A program made the position numbers and the translations under genes. A model generated the notes under the pieces. The model did not search any database. It had not been told where the DNA came from and worked only from the letters and a program-made list of their open reading frames with translations. This document shows, piece after piece, positions 1 to 8,695 of a stretch of 64,000 nt of DNA (position 1 is its first letter; each line of letters starts with the position of its first letter). The DNA lies in the NCBI GenBank assembly GCA_963931105.1, contig OZ007004.1, forward strand, positions 1,426,001 to 1,490,000. The letters are read 5' to 3'. This DNA comes from UMGS1590 sp900552455. Its GTDB lineage: Bacteria; Bacillota; Peptococcia; Peptococcales; Peptococcaceae.

Positions 1-375
1 ATCGCCGGCATCATCGCCATGCGCCCACAGACGATCGTTTTCGACGAGCCGACAGCCATGCTCGATCCCGACGGCCGCGCCGAAGTCACAGGCACCATGC
101 TGCGTCTGAACAAGGAAGAAGGGCTGACCGTCGTCAATATCACTCACTTCATGGAGGAAGCTGTGCTGGCGGATCGTGTCGTCGTCATGGACGATGGCGA
201 CATTGTCATGGAAGGCACGCCGCGGGAAATCTTCACCCATGTGGATGAGCTGCGCGCGCTCCATCTGGATGTGCCGCAGGTCACGGAGATTGCTGTGCGA
301 CTGCACGAAAAATATCCGTTCATCCCTCGGGATGTTTTGACGATCGATGAAATGGTGGATGTACTATGTCATTAG
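1..375 (+). CDS. ecfA1: ECF transporter ATPase EcfA1 (3' part only)
   Basis: The gene begins before the window; 124 codons are visible. It is the C-terminal half of an ABC ATPase that powers vitamin or micronutrient uptake together with EcfA2, EcfT and an exchangeable S component. A Walker B and D-loop (TIVFDEPTAMLD) and an H-loop histidine (NITHFMEEA) are visible, followed by the helical C-terminal tail usual in EcfA proteins. The stop lies inside the next gene (10-bp overlap), so the pair is translationally coupled. The A1 rather than A2 assignment rests on gene order. Confidence 0.9.
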   Translation: MAGIIAMRPQTIVFDEPTAMLDPDGRAEVTGTMLRLNKEEGLTVVNITHFMEEAVLADRVVVMDDGDIVMEGTPREIFTHVDELRALHLDVPQVTEIAVRLHEKYPFIPRDVLTIDEMVDVLCH

Positions 376-1238
376 TTTTAGAAAATGTAACCTATATATA
401 CGGCGAAGGCGGGCTGGAAGAAACGAAGGCGCTCCACGATGTCTCGCTGACTGTGCCCGACCACAGCTTTGTTGGCCTCGTCGGCCACACCGGCAGCGGC
501 AAATCGACGCTGGTGCAGCTGATGAACGGTCTTCTGCGTCCGTCCCAGGGGCGCGTGCTCGTCGATGGCTATGACCTGGCGGATAAATCCAAGGAAGTGC
601 GCGAGCGTCGCAAGCAGGTGGGGCTCGTGTTCCAGTATCCAGAGTACCAGCTTTTCGAGGAGACCATCGCCAAGGACATCGCGTTTGGTCCCAAGAACCA
701 GGGATTGAGCGAGGATGAGCAGATCGAGCGCGTCAGGGAAGCGATGGCGCTCGTCGATCTTGACTACGAAACCTGGAAGGATCGCTCGCCCTTTGAGCTG
801 TCCGGCGGGCAAAAACGCCGCGTCGCCATCGCCGGCATTGTCGCCATGCGCCCGCGCTATCTCATCCTCGACGAGCCGACAGCCGGACTCGATCCCCTCG
901 GGCGCGACCGCATCCTCGAAGCGATCCATCGGCTCTACGAAAAGAGCGATATGAGCATCATCCTCGTCAGCCACAGCATGGACGACGTCGCGCGTTTTGC
1001 CAATTATATGATCGTGATGAACAAAGGCACAAAGGTCACCGAAGGCGCCACCCAAGAGGTTTTTGCGCAGGCCGATCTGCTCGAAAGCATCCACCTCGGC
1101 ATTCCCTCTGTGATGGCGCTTCTGCGCGCGCTCAACCGCGCCGGCCTGGATGTGCCGACGAACGCGCTCAACGTTGACGAAGCCTGCCGCATTCTCGATG
1201 CAGCGCTGGCCAAGCGAAAGGAGGGCGGCGTATGCTGA
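366..1238 (+). CDS. ecfA2: ECF transporter ATPase EcfA2
   Basis: A 290-aa cytoplasmic ABC ATPase, the second nucleotide-binding subunit of a group II energy-coupling factor transporter. Walker A is at residues 40-48 (GHTGSGKST), Q-loop Gln at 90, signature LSGGQ at 145-149, Walker B at 165-171 (YLILDEP) and switch His at 203. All catalytic elements are intact and the length is normal. It starts inside the end of ecfA1, and its own stop overlaps the ecfT start, so the three genes form one tightly coupled unit. No S component is present here, as expected for a shared ECF module. Confidence 0.95.
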   Translation: MSLVLENVTYIYGEGGLEETKALHDVSLTVPDHSFVGLVGHTGSGKSTLVQLMNGLLRPSQGRVLVDGYDLADKSKEVRERRKQVGLVFQYPEYQLFEETIAKDIAFGPKNQGLSEDEQIERVREAMALVDLDYETWKDRSPFELSGGQKRRVAIAGIVAMRPRYLILDEPTAGLDPLGRDRILEAIHRLYEKSDMSIILVSHSMDDVARFANYMIVMNKGTKVTEGATQEVFAQADLLESIHLGIPSVMALLRALNRAGLDVPTNALNVDEACRILDAALAKRKEGGVC

Positions 1239-2035
1239 AGGATATCACCATCGGCCAATATGTAAAAGGCGATTCCATCCTGCACCGTCTCGATCCGCGC
1301 ACGAAAATTTTCGGCATGCTTGCGATCATGGTGGCGCTGTTTTTCGTTAACAACTGGATCGGCCTCGTTTATGCAGCCGTCGTTGTGTTCGCCGTGCTGT
1401 TTGCCAGTCAGGTGCCGCTGAAATTTTACATCCGCGGCGTCAAACCGCTGCGCTGGATCCTGCTCTTCACTGCTGCCATCCAGATCTTTCTGACGCCAGG
1501 CGAGATCATCTGGCAGTGGGGCATTCTCCACATCACCGCCGAAGGTGTGCGGCTGGCGATCTTTATGTGTGTACGTCTGGTGCTTCTGGTGATGACAACG
1601 AGCGTGCTCACCCTCACGACCACGCCGATCGTGCTCACCGACGCCGTGGAAAATCTGCTCTCGCCGTTCAAGCGCATCGGCGTGCCAGCGCATGAGCTGG
1701 CGATGATGATGACCATCGCGCTGCGATTTATCCCGCTCCTCGCCGATGAGGCAGAAAAGATCATGGCTGCGCAGAAAGCGCGCGGCGCTGCTTTTGACGA
1801 AGGTGGGCTCATGGATCGCGCGCGGGCGCTTTTGCCGATCCTCGTGCCGCTTTTTCTTTCGGCGATCAATCGCGCCAGCGAGCTGGCGATGGCCATGGAA
1901 GCGCGCTGCTACCACGGCGGCGAAGGGCGCACGCGTCTGCACGAGCTGCATTATGAAAACCGCGACCGTGTCGCAGGCATTCTTGTTGCGCTGATCCTCG
2001 CCCTTGCCGTCGCCTCAAGGTGGGTGATCCTGTGA
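1232..2035 (+). CDS. ecfT: ECF transporter transmembrane protein EcfT
   Basis: A 267-aa integral membrane scaffold (CbiQ family) that joins the two ATPases to S components. The N-terminus has the family hallmark LDPRTKIFGML, followed by hydrophobic membrane segments and cytoplasmic coupling helices; an AxxARG-type coupling motif (QKARGAAFDEG) lies at about residues 178-188. The ATG overlaps the ecfA2 stop by 7 bp, and the TGA overlaps the truA GTG start. Size and order match the ecfA1-ecfA2-ecfT-truA arrangement common in Bacillota. Confidence 0.95.
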   Translation: MLKDITIGQYVKGDSILHRLDPRTKIFGMLAIMVALFFVNNWIGLVYAAVVVFAVLFASQVPLKFYIRGVKPLRWILLFTAAIQIFLTPGEIIWQWGILHITAEGVRLAIFMCVRLVLLVMTTSVLTLTTTPIVLTDAVENLLSPFKRIGVPAHELAMMMTIALRFIPLLADEAEKIMAAQKARGAAFDEGGLMDRARALLPILVPLFLSAINRASELAMAMEARCYHGGEGRTRLHELHYENRDRVAGILVALILALAVASRWVIL

Positions 2036-2862
2036 CCACCTACAAACTGACCATGAGCTACGACGGCGCCAGTTTTGCAGGCTTCCAGCGCCAGAGCGAT
2101 GAAACGCTTGTCACTGTGCAGGGCTTGCTCGAGCAGACCATCGCCGAGCTTTTCGGCGCACCGGTGCAGATTCACGGCGCCGGACGCACAGACGCTGGCG
2201 TGCACGCGCGCGCCCAGGTGGCGCATTTCAGCTTTGACCGCAGCATTCCCGCAGAGCGGCTGCGCTACGCGCTGAATCGCGCGTTACCGCCGAGCCTTGT
2301 GGTGAACGATGCTGAAATTGTTGACGCAGCTTTTCACGCGCGCAAGAGCGCCATCGGAAAATGGTACAGCTATCGCATCTACAACGGGCAAACGCCGCCA
2401 GCGCTCGGCCACGGTTATTTCACCCACATTCCCCAGCCGATGGATCGCACGCTTTTCGCAGCGGCGCTGGCGCAGATGGTCGGCGCGCATAATTTCGAAG
2501 GCTTCTGCGGACGCGGCGCGACTGTCAAAACCTTTGACCGCACCCTCTATCTCGCCAAGCTCTGTATCGACGCACGCCATCCCGAATGGTGGCAGATCCA
2601 CTTCGTTGGCGACGGATTTCTGCGCAAAATGGTGCGCAATCTCGTCGGCACAGCGGCAGATATCGCCCTCGGGCGCAGACCGCTCAGCTGTGTCGATGAC
2701 GCGTTGGCGACGCGCGACCGCAGCAAAGCCGGACCAACAGCGCCAGCCGCCGGGCTCACCATGGAGGCTGTGTTCTACGATGAGAGCGCGCTCAAAACGC
2801 AGCTCGAGATCCTGCGCGCGCTGCCCGACGACCGCGTGGCGCCGCTGTTCGACTGCTTCTAA
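2032..2862 (+). CDS. truA: tRNA pseudouridine synthase A
   Basis: A 276-aa TruA that modifies uridines 38-40 of the tRNA anticodon stem-loop. The catalytic Asp is residue 54 in GAGRTDAGVHA, and the N-terminal LTMSYDGASFAGFQ is typical. I place the start at the GTG at 2032: it overlaps the ecfT TGA (GTGA) and has AAGGTGG about 8 nt upstream. A GTG four codons earlier is possible but would sit on that ribosome site. It is co-transcribed with the ECF genes, a frequent Bacillota arrangement without a clear functional link. Confidence 0.93.
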   Translation: MTTYKLTMSYDGASFAGFQRQSDETLVTVQGLLEQTIAELFGAPVQIHGAGRTDAGVHARAQVAHFSFDRSIPAERLRYALNRALPPSLVVNDAEIVDAAFHARKSAIGKWYSYRIYNGQTPPALGHGYFTHIPQPMDRTLFAAALAQMVGAHNFEGFCGRGATVKTFDRTLYLAKLCIDARHPEWWQIHFVGDGFLRKMVRNLVGTAADIALGRRPLSCVDDALATRDRSKAGPTAPAAGLTMEAVFYDESALKTQLEILRALPDDRVAPLFDCF

Positions 2863-2877
2863 AGAATTCACGGATAG

Positions 2878-2923
2878 TGCTGGATAGCCCTTGACATCTG
2901 CAGGTCTATCCAGCATAATTTTT
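2878..2923 (+). promoter_or_regulatory. Promoter embedded in a perfect inverted repeat
   Basis: Ten-bp arms TGCTGGATAG (2878-2887) and CTATCCAGCA (2906-2915) enclose TTGACA at 2891-2896. With CATAAT at 2914-2919 this makes a near-consensus promoter with a 17-bp spacer. The same hairpin plus TAATTTTTA could terminate the truA operon. It probably does both, or the repeat is an operator for the membrane-protein genes that follow. Confidence 0.6.
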
Positions 2924-2958
2924 ATAGCTTTACTTTACACTGAGAGGGGCGAACAATT

Positions 2959-3558
2959 TTGTCGATTTTACGATCCTTGCGGCTTGCAGGCACAGTGCTG
3001 CTGGTCCTGACGATCCTTTGTATATTTGTGCTGCCTGATGGCATTGTACCGATGATGGTCGGTATCGCGCTCGCCGGACTCACTGCGCTCGATCTGCTCG
3101 TCGTGTTCGTATTGACACTCGTGCGCGACCACAGTTTTCGCGGATTGGTGCAGGCGCTGGTGGCGCTGTCGCTTGTCCTCATGTTGGGCGGCGGAATCGG
3201 TTCCATGGCGCAGGCTGGCAGCTACTACATTCAGCTGGAAGAAGGCGAAACAGCGATGCTCGCGGGCCGCGGTATGGACGGCTATGCGCTGACACTGGAA
3301 AGCGGCGCCCGTGAGGGGATGCTCGGCGTTGCGTTGACGCGTCCGGATCAGGTGACGGTGCACGAAATGGCTTCGCCGACTGCGCCGATGATCTATGATG
3401 GCATTGAGGTGCATCCGATGGCAGCGAGCAGTGCTGAGGCTGTGCTGCTTGTGCGTTACGACTGTTTCCGGCCGATCATCTGGGCTGGCGGGATTCTCTT
3501 TGCAATTGGACTGGGGCTTAGCGTGGTGCCTTCTGTGAGAAAGCGAGGTGAGGACTGA
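2959..3558 (+). CDS. Hypothetical membrane protein
   Basis: A 199-aa protein I do not recognise. The TTG start has GAGAGGGG about 9 nt upstream. Three hydrophobic segments occupy roughly residues 5-90, then comes an extracytoplasmic-looking domain (residues about 90-165) with no recognised motif, and a last membrane helix (about 168-190) ends in basic residues. Its TGA overlaps the ATG of the next membrane-protein gene (TGATG), so the two are coupled and probably act together at the membrane. Confidence 0.7.
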   Translation: MSILRSLRLAGTVLLVLTILCIFVLPDGIVPMMVGIALAGLTALDLLVVFVLTLVRDHSFRGLVQALVALSLVLMLGGGIGSMAQAGSYYIQLEEGETAMLAGRGMDGYALTLESGAREGMLGVALTRPDQVTVHEMASPTAPMIYDGIEVHPMAASSAEAVLLVRYDCFRPIIWAGGILFAIGLGLSVVPSVRKRGED

Positions 3559-4319
3559 TGCTCATGACCATTCTTTTCGACGTCATCGTCGTTTGTTTTG
3601 CTCTCGCGCTCATCTGCTGGTCCGCCAGCGAGCTTCTGCACATCTGGCAGGCAGGCGTCATCATGAGCCTGATCTTCCTCGTTGGCACCTTGGCGCTCCT
3701 CGTGCGACTCGCCGTCGTTTGCGTGAGCGGAAATGTGCTCGTGGATGACAATATCTGGACGATTTTTACCTTCACCTTCGCCGTCATGGCGCTCTATCTG
3801 CATTTCCGTCTCTTCGGCACCATGATCATGCCTGCCGCGTCGGTGCTGCTCGTCGTGGTCGAAATGCTCTCGCACGTTGGCTTCTGGCCGCAGCTTGGCT
3901 TTGCCTTCGATATCAGCGGCGAGCCATGGCTCGACAGCGCCGTTGTGCTGGCGATGGTCGGCCTCGGCATCGCGCTCGCCTGTGTGCTCCTCGGTGCGAG
4001 CACCCTCAGCCGTCGCGGACGCCTGGCTGAAGCAGAGCGCATCGAAGCCGAGCTTGAAGAGATCCCCGACGAAGCCGCATTTCGTGCGCACAGCCTGCGC
4101 CTGCAGTTTATCGACGTTTCCCGCAAAATGCCGTGTATGCTCTCGCATCTCGGCTGGTGGGCGCTGGCCATTCTCAGCTTCGCCATCGGCGGCTTTGTGC
4201 TCTGGTGCTACACCCGCTACGGCATTTACTGGGCCTGGCAGCCGCTTTTCGCGCTGAGTGCCCTCGTCTGGGCCCTGCTCTTTGTCGGCAAGGACATGCT
4301 CTTCATCCGCAGCAAATAA
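3558..4319 (+). CDS. Hypothetical polytopic membrane protein
   Basis: A 253-aa protein with about seven hydrophobic segments and a short charged cytoplasmic loop (residues about 155-185, rich in Glu/Arg). No family is recognised. It is translationally coupled to the preceding membrane protein and closed by a strong intrinsic terminator, giving a two-gene unit driven from the promoter at 2891-2919. The pairing suggests a membrane complex, but nothing in the sequence identifies a substrate. Confidence 0.7.
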   Translation: MLMTILFDVIVVCFALALICWSASELLHIWQAGVIMSLIFLVGTLALLVRLAVVCVSGNVLVDDNIWTIFTFTFAVMALYLHFRLFGTMIMPAASVLLVVVEMLSHVGFWPQLGFAFDISGEPWLDSAVVLAMVGLGIALACVLLGASTLSRRGRLAEAERIEAELEEIPDEAAFRAHSLRLQFIDVSRKMPCMLSHLGWWALAILSFAIGGFVLWCYTRYGIYWAWQPLFALSALVWALLFVGKDMLFIRSK

Positions 4320-4329
4320 ATCTGATCGC

Positions 4330-4356
4330 AACAGCTCCTTCTGGGGCTGTTTTTTT
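4330..4356 (+). terminator. Intrinsic terminator
   Basis: AACAGCTCC / GGGGCTGTT stem with a 4-nt loop followed by a T run, directly after the membrane-protein pair. Confidence 0.9.
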
Positions 4357-4458
4357 CATGTCAAAGCGTTTGGACGGTGCTTGCCCAAGGCTTTTGATGG
4401 ACGGTGCGCAGCAGTTGTGGCATACTGAACGCAGAAAAAAACAAAGGAGGTCTTACTC

Positions 4459-4644
4459 ATGTTAGAAGGAAAGATAATTCGCAGCCTGATTTTCGTGGGC
4501 GCACTGATTTGGACAGCGTGGATCGTTTGGACAATCCTGAGGGATCCGCTGCACGTAGATCCGGAGATTATTTTGCCAGCGCTCTGCTGCGCAGGGATAT
4601 TTGTCGGATTGGCACGCACGCGGAAAACGCACAAACATAAATAA
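4459..4644 (+). CDS. Small membrane protein (61 aa)
   Basis: A 61-aa protein with two hydrophobic helices (residues about 8-27 and 36-52) and a basic tail (RTRKTHKHK). AAAGGAGG lies about 10 nt before the ATG, and a TGTGGCATACT-type extended -10 lies about 35 nt before that, so it looks genuinely expressed. Its last ~15 codons and downstream region are repeated around 5623-5665 without the 5' part; the second copy is a truncated remnant created by the local duplication. Function unknown. Confidence 0.6.
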   Translation: MLEGKIIRSLIFVGALIWTAWIVWTILRDPLHVDPEIILPALCCAGIFVGLARTRKTHKHK

Positions 4645-5566
4645 TGAAGAAATGCTAAATAAATTCTTAATTTCACCTTCATTTTCGAGACAGCGCGCGC
4701 TCACTGTGGTACGCTGAGTACAAGAAAACGCGACACAGCGAAAGGAGCGATCGTTTATGAAAAGAAAAATCCTCATCGCCGGGCTGCTCTGTCTGGCGAT
4801 GCTCGCCGCCGGTTGCGGAAATGGCAGCGCAGCGGCGGATGGTTCGTTGACAGAAAGCGACGTAACAACTGTGAAAACCGACGACGGCAGCTACACCGTG
4901 GATAAGAGCGCTGTATTAGCCGAGGGTAAGATCGACGGCGACAAGAAAAAGATCATGGACGCCGTCGAAAGCTATGTGCTCTTATTTTCTCGCGCCTACA
5001 ATGGGAGCGTCAGTGTTGTCGACGGCGACCGCATCGCAGATTCGGAGTCGGCGCTCGAGCACGAATGTGATTCTCGTGCTGTTGTGCTCGCGGCGCTGGG
5101 CCAGCAGGACGACACGCGACACGACGGATTTTTGCCACACACCATCACCTACGAGCTGCTCGATATCCAGGACGGCGCTGCCCGCGTCATTGTGAATTAT
5201 GAGCCGCGCAAGGGCATGGAGCCGTGGCGCGAAGGATATATTTTCACGCAGGAAGGCCGCGACTGGCAGCTCGTCAACGTTATTGTCAATTACAACGGCG
5301 GCGGAGACGCCGTGCTTGACAATCTTGCCGCCAGTGACGATCCGGCAGAATGGACCACCACCTACTCCTACAGCCAGCTGCCGCGTAGCGCCTACGACGG
5401 ACTCCACGAATACGGCGACTATATTGGCCCATTCGGCAGCGGAGAGGTTGATCTTGAATCTCTGAAGTACGAGGACGCCATCGCTGAATACAACCGCACA
5501 GAAAATAAATGAAGAAAATCCACGACGCAAGCGTTGTCAAATTTGACGGCGTTTGCGTCGATCTTT
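4599..5566 (+). repeat. Tandem duplication, copy A
   Basis: About 970 bp that recurs at 5623-6620 with an offset of 1024 bp at the left and 1054 bp at the right. It contains the tail of the small membrane protein, an AT-rich promoter region, a lipoprotein gene and its terminator. A 56-bp spacer separates the copies. Confidence 0.9.
4757..5512 (+). CDS. Secreted lipoprotein, copy A
   Basis: A 251-aa predicted lipoprotein: signal peptide MKRKILIAGLLCLAMLAAGC with the lipobox ending at Cys20. No domain is recognised. Residues about 30-80 and 120-225 are nearly identical to the paralogue at 5781-6566. A central block (about 83-118) and a C-terminal loop (about 230-237) differ, so the pair is a duplication with localised divergence. 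Strong ribosome site (AAAGGAG). A conserved extended -10 (TGTGGTACGCT) lies upstream in both copies. It is probably attached to the outer face of the membrane; role unknown. Confidence 0.8.
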   Translation: MKRKILIAGLLCLAMLAAGCGNGSAAADGSLTESDVTTVKTDDGSYTVDKSAVLAEGKIDGDKKKIMDAVESYVLLFSRAYNGSVSVVDGDRIADSESALEHECDSRAVVLAALGQQDDTRHDGFLPHTITYELLDIQDGAARVIVNYEPRKGMEPWREGYIFTQEGRDWQLVNVIVNYNGGGDAVLDNLAASDDPAEWTTTYSYSQLPRSAYDGLHEYGDYIGPFGSGEVDLESLKYEDAIAEYNRTENK

Positions 5567-5570
5567 TTTT
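5522..5570 (+). terminator. Intrinsic terminator of lipoprotein copy A
   Basis: Outer arms GACGCAA/TTTGCGTC around an inner GTCAAATTTGAC palindrome, followed by eight T. The equivalent hairpin of copy B lost most of its T run. Confidence 0.85.
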
Positions 5571-5622
5571 CTGGCGACTGGCGGCAAATGATAAAGGAAA
5601 GAAAAGAGATGGCGAATGCTGG

Positions 5623-6620
5623 ATTTGTTGGATTGGCACGCACGCGGAAAACGCACAAACATAAATAATGAAGAAATGCTAAATAAATTCTTAATTTCAC
5701 CTTCATTTTCGAGACAGCACGCCCTCGCTGTGGTACGCTGAGTACAAGAAAACGCGACACAGCGAAAGGAGCGATCGTTTATGAAAAGAAAAATTCTCAT
5801 CGCCGGGCTGCTCTGCCTGGCGATGCTCGCCGCCGGTTGCGGAAATGGCAGCGCAGCGGCGGACGGTTCGTTGACAGAAAGCGACGTAACAACTGTGAAA
5901 ACCGACGACGGCAGCTACATCGTGGATAAGAGCGCTGTATTAGCCGAGGGTAAGATCGATGGCGACAAGAAAAAGATCATGGACGCCGTCGAAAGCTATG
6001 TGCTCTTATTTTCTCGCGCCTACAATGGTCACAGCGGCGTCGTCGACGGCGACCGCATCGCAGATTCGGAGTCGGCGCTCGAGCATGAATGCGATTCTCG
6101 CGTGCTTGTGCTTCTTGCTCAGGGAGAACAAGACGACACGCGGCACGATGGCGTTCGGCCACACGCCATCACCTACGAGCTGCTCGATATCCAGGACGGC
6201 GCTGCCCGCGTCATTGTGAATTATGAGCCGCGCAAGGGCATGGAGCCGTGGCGAGAAGGATATATTTTCACGCAGGAAGGCCGCGACTGGCAGCTCGTCA
6301 ACGTCATCGTGAATAACAATGGCGGCGGAGACGCCGTGCTCGACAATCTTGCCGCCAGTGACGATCCGGCAGAATGGACCACCACCTATTCCTACAGCCA
6401 GCTGCCGCGCAGCGCCTACGACGGACTCCACGAGTACAGCGACTACATCGTTGACGACCAGAGCGGCATCGGCACAGCGATCGAAGGCAGCGGCAAGGCC
6501 GTCGATCTTGAATCTCTGAAATACGAGGACGCCATCGCCGAATACAACCGCACAGAAAATAAATGAAAGAAACCCACGACGCAAGCGTTGTCAAATTTGA
6601 CAGCGTTTGCGTCGATCTTT
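5623..6620 (+). repeat. Tandem duplication, copy B
   Basis: Second copy of the 4599-5566 unit. It begins inside the small membrane-protein sequence and stops abruptly after GATCTTT at about 6620, where unrelated Cna_B coding sequence begins. This gives a recombination junction inside a terminator. Confidence 0.9.
5781..6566 (+). CDS. Secreted lipoprotein, copy B
   Basis: A 261-aa paralogue of the lipoprotein at 4757-5512, with the same signal peptide and Cys20 lipobox. It has 10 extra residues near the C-terminus (around VDDQSGIGTAIEGSGKA) and a divergent block around residues 83-118. Promoter, ribosome site and start context are copied almost exactly. Its terminator hairpin is followed by only three T and then by the Cna_B remnant, so read-through is likely. 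Function unknown. Confidence 0.8.
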   Translation: MKRKILIAGLLCLAMLAAGCGNGSAAADGSLTESDVTTVKTDDGSYIVDKSAVLAEGKIDGDKKKIMDAVESYVLLFSRAYNGHSGVVDGDRIADSESALEHECDSRVLVLLAQGEQDDTRHDGVRPHAITYELLDIQDGAARVIVNYEPRKGMEPWREGYIFTQEGRDWQLVNVIVNNNGGGDAVLDNLAASDDPAEWTTTYSYSQLPRSAYDGLHEYSDYIVDDQSGIGTAIEGSGKAVDLESLKYEDAIAEYNRTENK

Positions 6621-7384
6621 ACCACCGAGGAAACCACAGAGATCCGCGCCAACAAAGAATGGACGATCGACAACGGCGGCACGCGTGCTGATTCTGTCAC
6701 CGTCCAGCTCTATTGCGACGGCCAGCCATGGGGCGATCCTATCACGCTGAGCGACAGCAACGACTGGACCACTCTCTGGGAAGAACTGCCTGTTGGTCAC
6801 AGCTGGAGCGTCGTCGAGATCAACGTGCCGGCAGGATTCACCTCCTCCGTCACCCAGGAAGATAGCGTCATCACCATCACCAACGACGACATCCCAACCG
6901 ACATTCCTGATCCGGAAAGCCGGACCCAGATCCGGAAGATCCAGAACCGGATGATCCAACTGACATCCCTGATCCGGAAAAACCAGATCCAGATCCGGAC
7001 GATCCAGAACCAGAGGATCCGGATGATCCGACCGACATTCCAGATCCGGAAAAACCAGACACCGATGACCCAGACGATCCAACCGACATTCCAGACACAG
7101 AAAAACCGGATGACAACAAGGAGCCAGACAATCCAACCACGCCATCCAACCCAAGCACACCATCGAGCCCAAGCACACCAAGTCATTCGACAACCCCAGG
7201 CACGTCTGGCACAACCACCACGACGACCACCACGGATAAATCGGATGACAAGGATGCACCACAAACCGGCGACAATACACACACTCGCGCATTGTTCGCC
7301 CTGTGCCTGGCCTCGTTGGCAGGGATGACCGTCATCGGCGTCAGCAAAAAACGCCAGCGCAAAGACGACAGCGACCAAAGCTGA
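6621..7384 (+). pseudogene. Cna_B-type surface protein remnant with sortase-type anchor, frameshifted
   Basis: The 5' end is missing: sequence enters a Cna_B domain (KEWTIDNGGTRADSVTVQLY at about 6655-6715) directly from the lipoprotein terminator. After TDIPDPE the reading frame shifts at about 6916-6918, where GAAAGCCG appears to lack one A (GAAAAGCCG expected). In the corrected frame the product continues as Asp-Pro-rich DPEKPD/DDPTDIP repeats, a Ser/Thr/Pro stretch and a cell-wall anchor (PQTGD, hydrophobic helix, basic tail), stopping at 7384. Neither start nor ribosome site is evident. The original was probably a wall-anchored adhesin or pilin-like protein. Confidence 0.8.
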
Positions 7385-7399
7385 TCCCAGCGCAAAATA

Positions 7400-7429
7400 A
7401 AAGAAGGAGCCACGCGCTCCTTCTTTTTT
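7400..7429 (+). terminator. Intrinsic terminator
   Basis: AAGAAGGAGC / GCTCCTTCTT stem with T tail, closing the surface-protein remnant. Confidence 0.85.
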
Positions 7430-7544
7430 ATGTCTGATATTCCTCGAAAAGCCATCGCTTCTGGTGGCTCTTTTTATTTTTCTATACGAATAGCCACGAG
7501 CGTGATAGACTGGTACAAAGGTACACAAGAAAGGGGAATTTACC

Positions 7545-8390
7545 ATGTCATGCCATTATTTGAAGTCGCATATGATCGACAGCTATCGCCGTCAGCTCAT
7601 CAATGAAGAACATCGCCCGTCCACCATCGAAAAATATCTCCGCGATCTCCAGCAGTTCTCCCGCTGGCTCAGCGGCAAACCCGTCTATCCCCACACCGCT
7701 GCCGAATGGAAAACCGCCCTCCTGGAACAGGGCCTCGCCCCCGCAACCATCAATTCCAAACTCGCCGCCCTCAATGGATTTTTTCGCCATATGAAATGGA
7801 GCGATTGCAGCGCTCGCTATCTCAAAGTTCAGCGACGCATTTTTCGCGACGCCGGTCGCGAGCTCGATTGCAACGATTATCGCCGGCTCGTCGACACCGC
7901 CAGAAACATCGGCAACCGTCGCCTCGCTCTCGTCATGGAAACCCTCTGCGGCTGCGGCATTCGTGTCTCAGAGCTCAGCTACATCACCGTAGAAGCCGCT
8001 CGCCGCGGTCGCGCCGAAGTGCATCTCAAAAGCAAGATCCGCGTCATCCTTCTGCCAGCGCGTCTCTGTCGCAAACTTCTGCAATACTCCGCAAAACAAA
8101 AAATCGCCCACGGCGAGATTTTTCTCACCGCGAGCGGAAAACGCCTGTCGCGTCGACAGATCTGGGCCGAAATGAAACGACTCGCCGTCGTCGCCGGCGT
8201 CGCACCAAGCAAAGTGTTCCCGCATAACCTGCGTCATCTCTTTGCCACAGCGTTCTACGCCAGCTGCCACGACATCGTGCGACTCGCCGATGTCCTCGGC
8301 CATTCCTCCATCGAGACCACACGCATCTATCTCATCACCAGCGGCGTCGAACATCAGCGACAGCTCGAGCGTCTCGGCCTTGTGCTGTAG
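7545..8390 (+). CDS. Tyrosine recombinase (XerC/D-like integrase)
   Basis: A 281-aa site-specific recombinase: N-terminal SAM-like core-binding domain (residues about 1-90) and a catalytic domain. Active-site residues can all be seen: Arg in GCGIRVSEL, Lys in KSKIRVI, His-x-x-Arg in HNLRHL, His in LGHSSIETT, and the nucleophile Tyr in RIYLI. AGAAAGGGG precedes the ATG. It stands alone between a broken surface-protein gene and a repeat protein. It could be a cellular invertase or resolvase, or the last gene of a lost element; no paired inverted sites were found. It is not the housekeeping XerC by context. Confidence 0.85.
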   Translation: MSCHYLKSHMIDSYRRQLINEEHRPSTIEKYLRDLQQFSRWLSGKPVYPHTAAEWKTALLEQGLAPATINSKLAALNGFFRHMKWSDCSARYLKVQRRIFRDAGRELDCNDYRRLVDTARNIGNRRLALVMETLCGCGIRVSELSYITVEAARRGRAEVHLKSKIRVILLPARLCRKLLQYSAKQKIAHGEIFLTASGKRLSRRQIWAEMKRLAVVAGVAPSKVFPHNLRHLFATAFYASCHDIVRLADVLGHSSIETTRIYLITSGVEHQRQLERLGLVL

Positions 8391-8695
8391 ACGGCAGAAT
8401 GAACATTCTGTCTTATGCTGGCGAGGAAAAATCCTACGCGTGATTAATAATTATAGAAATTATACCACAAGTAGGTCGTTTTCGTAAAGAGATAGAGGAA
8501 TTTTGTGCATAAGAAATAGGGTCCCCAAATTTTTTTGCAGGGCGACCCTTGGTTTCGTATGGCCTTTTTTGGATTAGATGGTCATTTTACGCTGATGATT
8601 TGGTTATACATATATCTACAGTACTATAAATCTTCACCGCTGTTGTCGAAATGTTCATTTCACGACCAGCGGCTTTTTTATTGGAGGTGAACCAG
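8391..8695. other. Intergenic region without a recognisable gene
   Basis: About 305 bp between the recombinase and the treble-clef protein. It holds a weak AGGGTC/GACCCT hairpin (8518-8549) and AT-rich sequence. No convincing promoter or RNA gene was seen apart from the ribosome site GGAGGTG at 8683-8689. Confidence 0.5.

Noticed and set aside
2020..2031. Upstream GTG as truA start
   Set aside because: It lies on the AAGGTGG ribosome site that serves the GTG at 2032, and the family does not have the extra residues.
6905..7130. Programmed frameshifting in the Asp-Pro linker of the Cna_B remnant
   Set aside because: No slippery heptamer or downstream structure, and the gene has already lost its 5' end; simple decay or a sequence error is more likely.
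7545..8390. Integrase marking a current prophage or integrative element
   Set aside because: No phage, plasmid or conjugation genes and no flanking direct repeats are recognisable around it.
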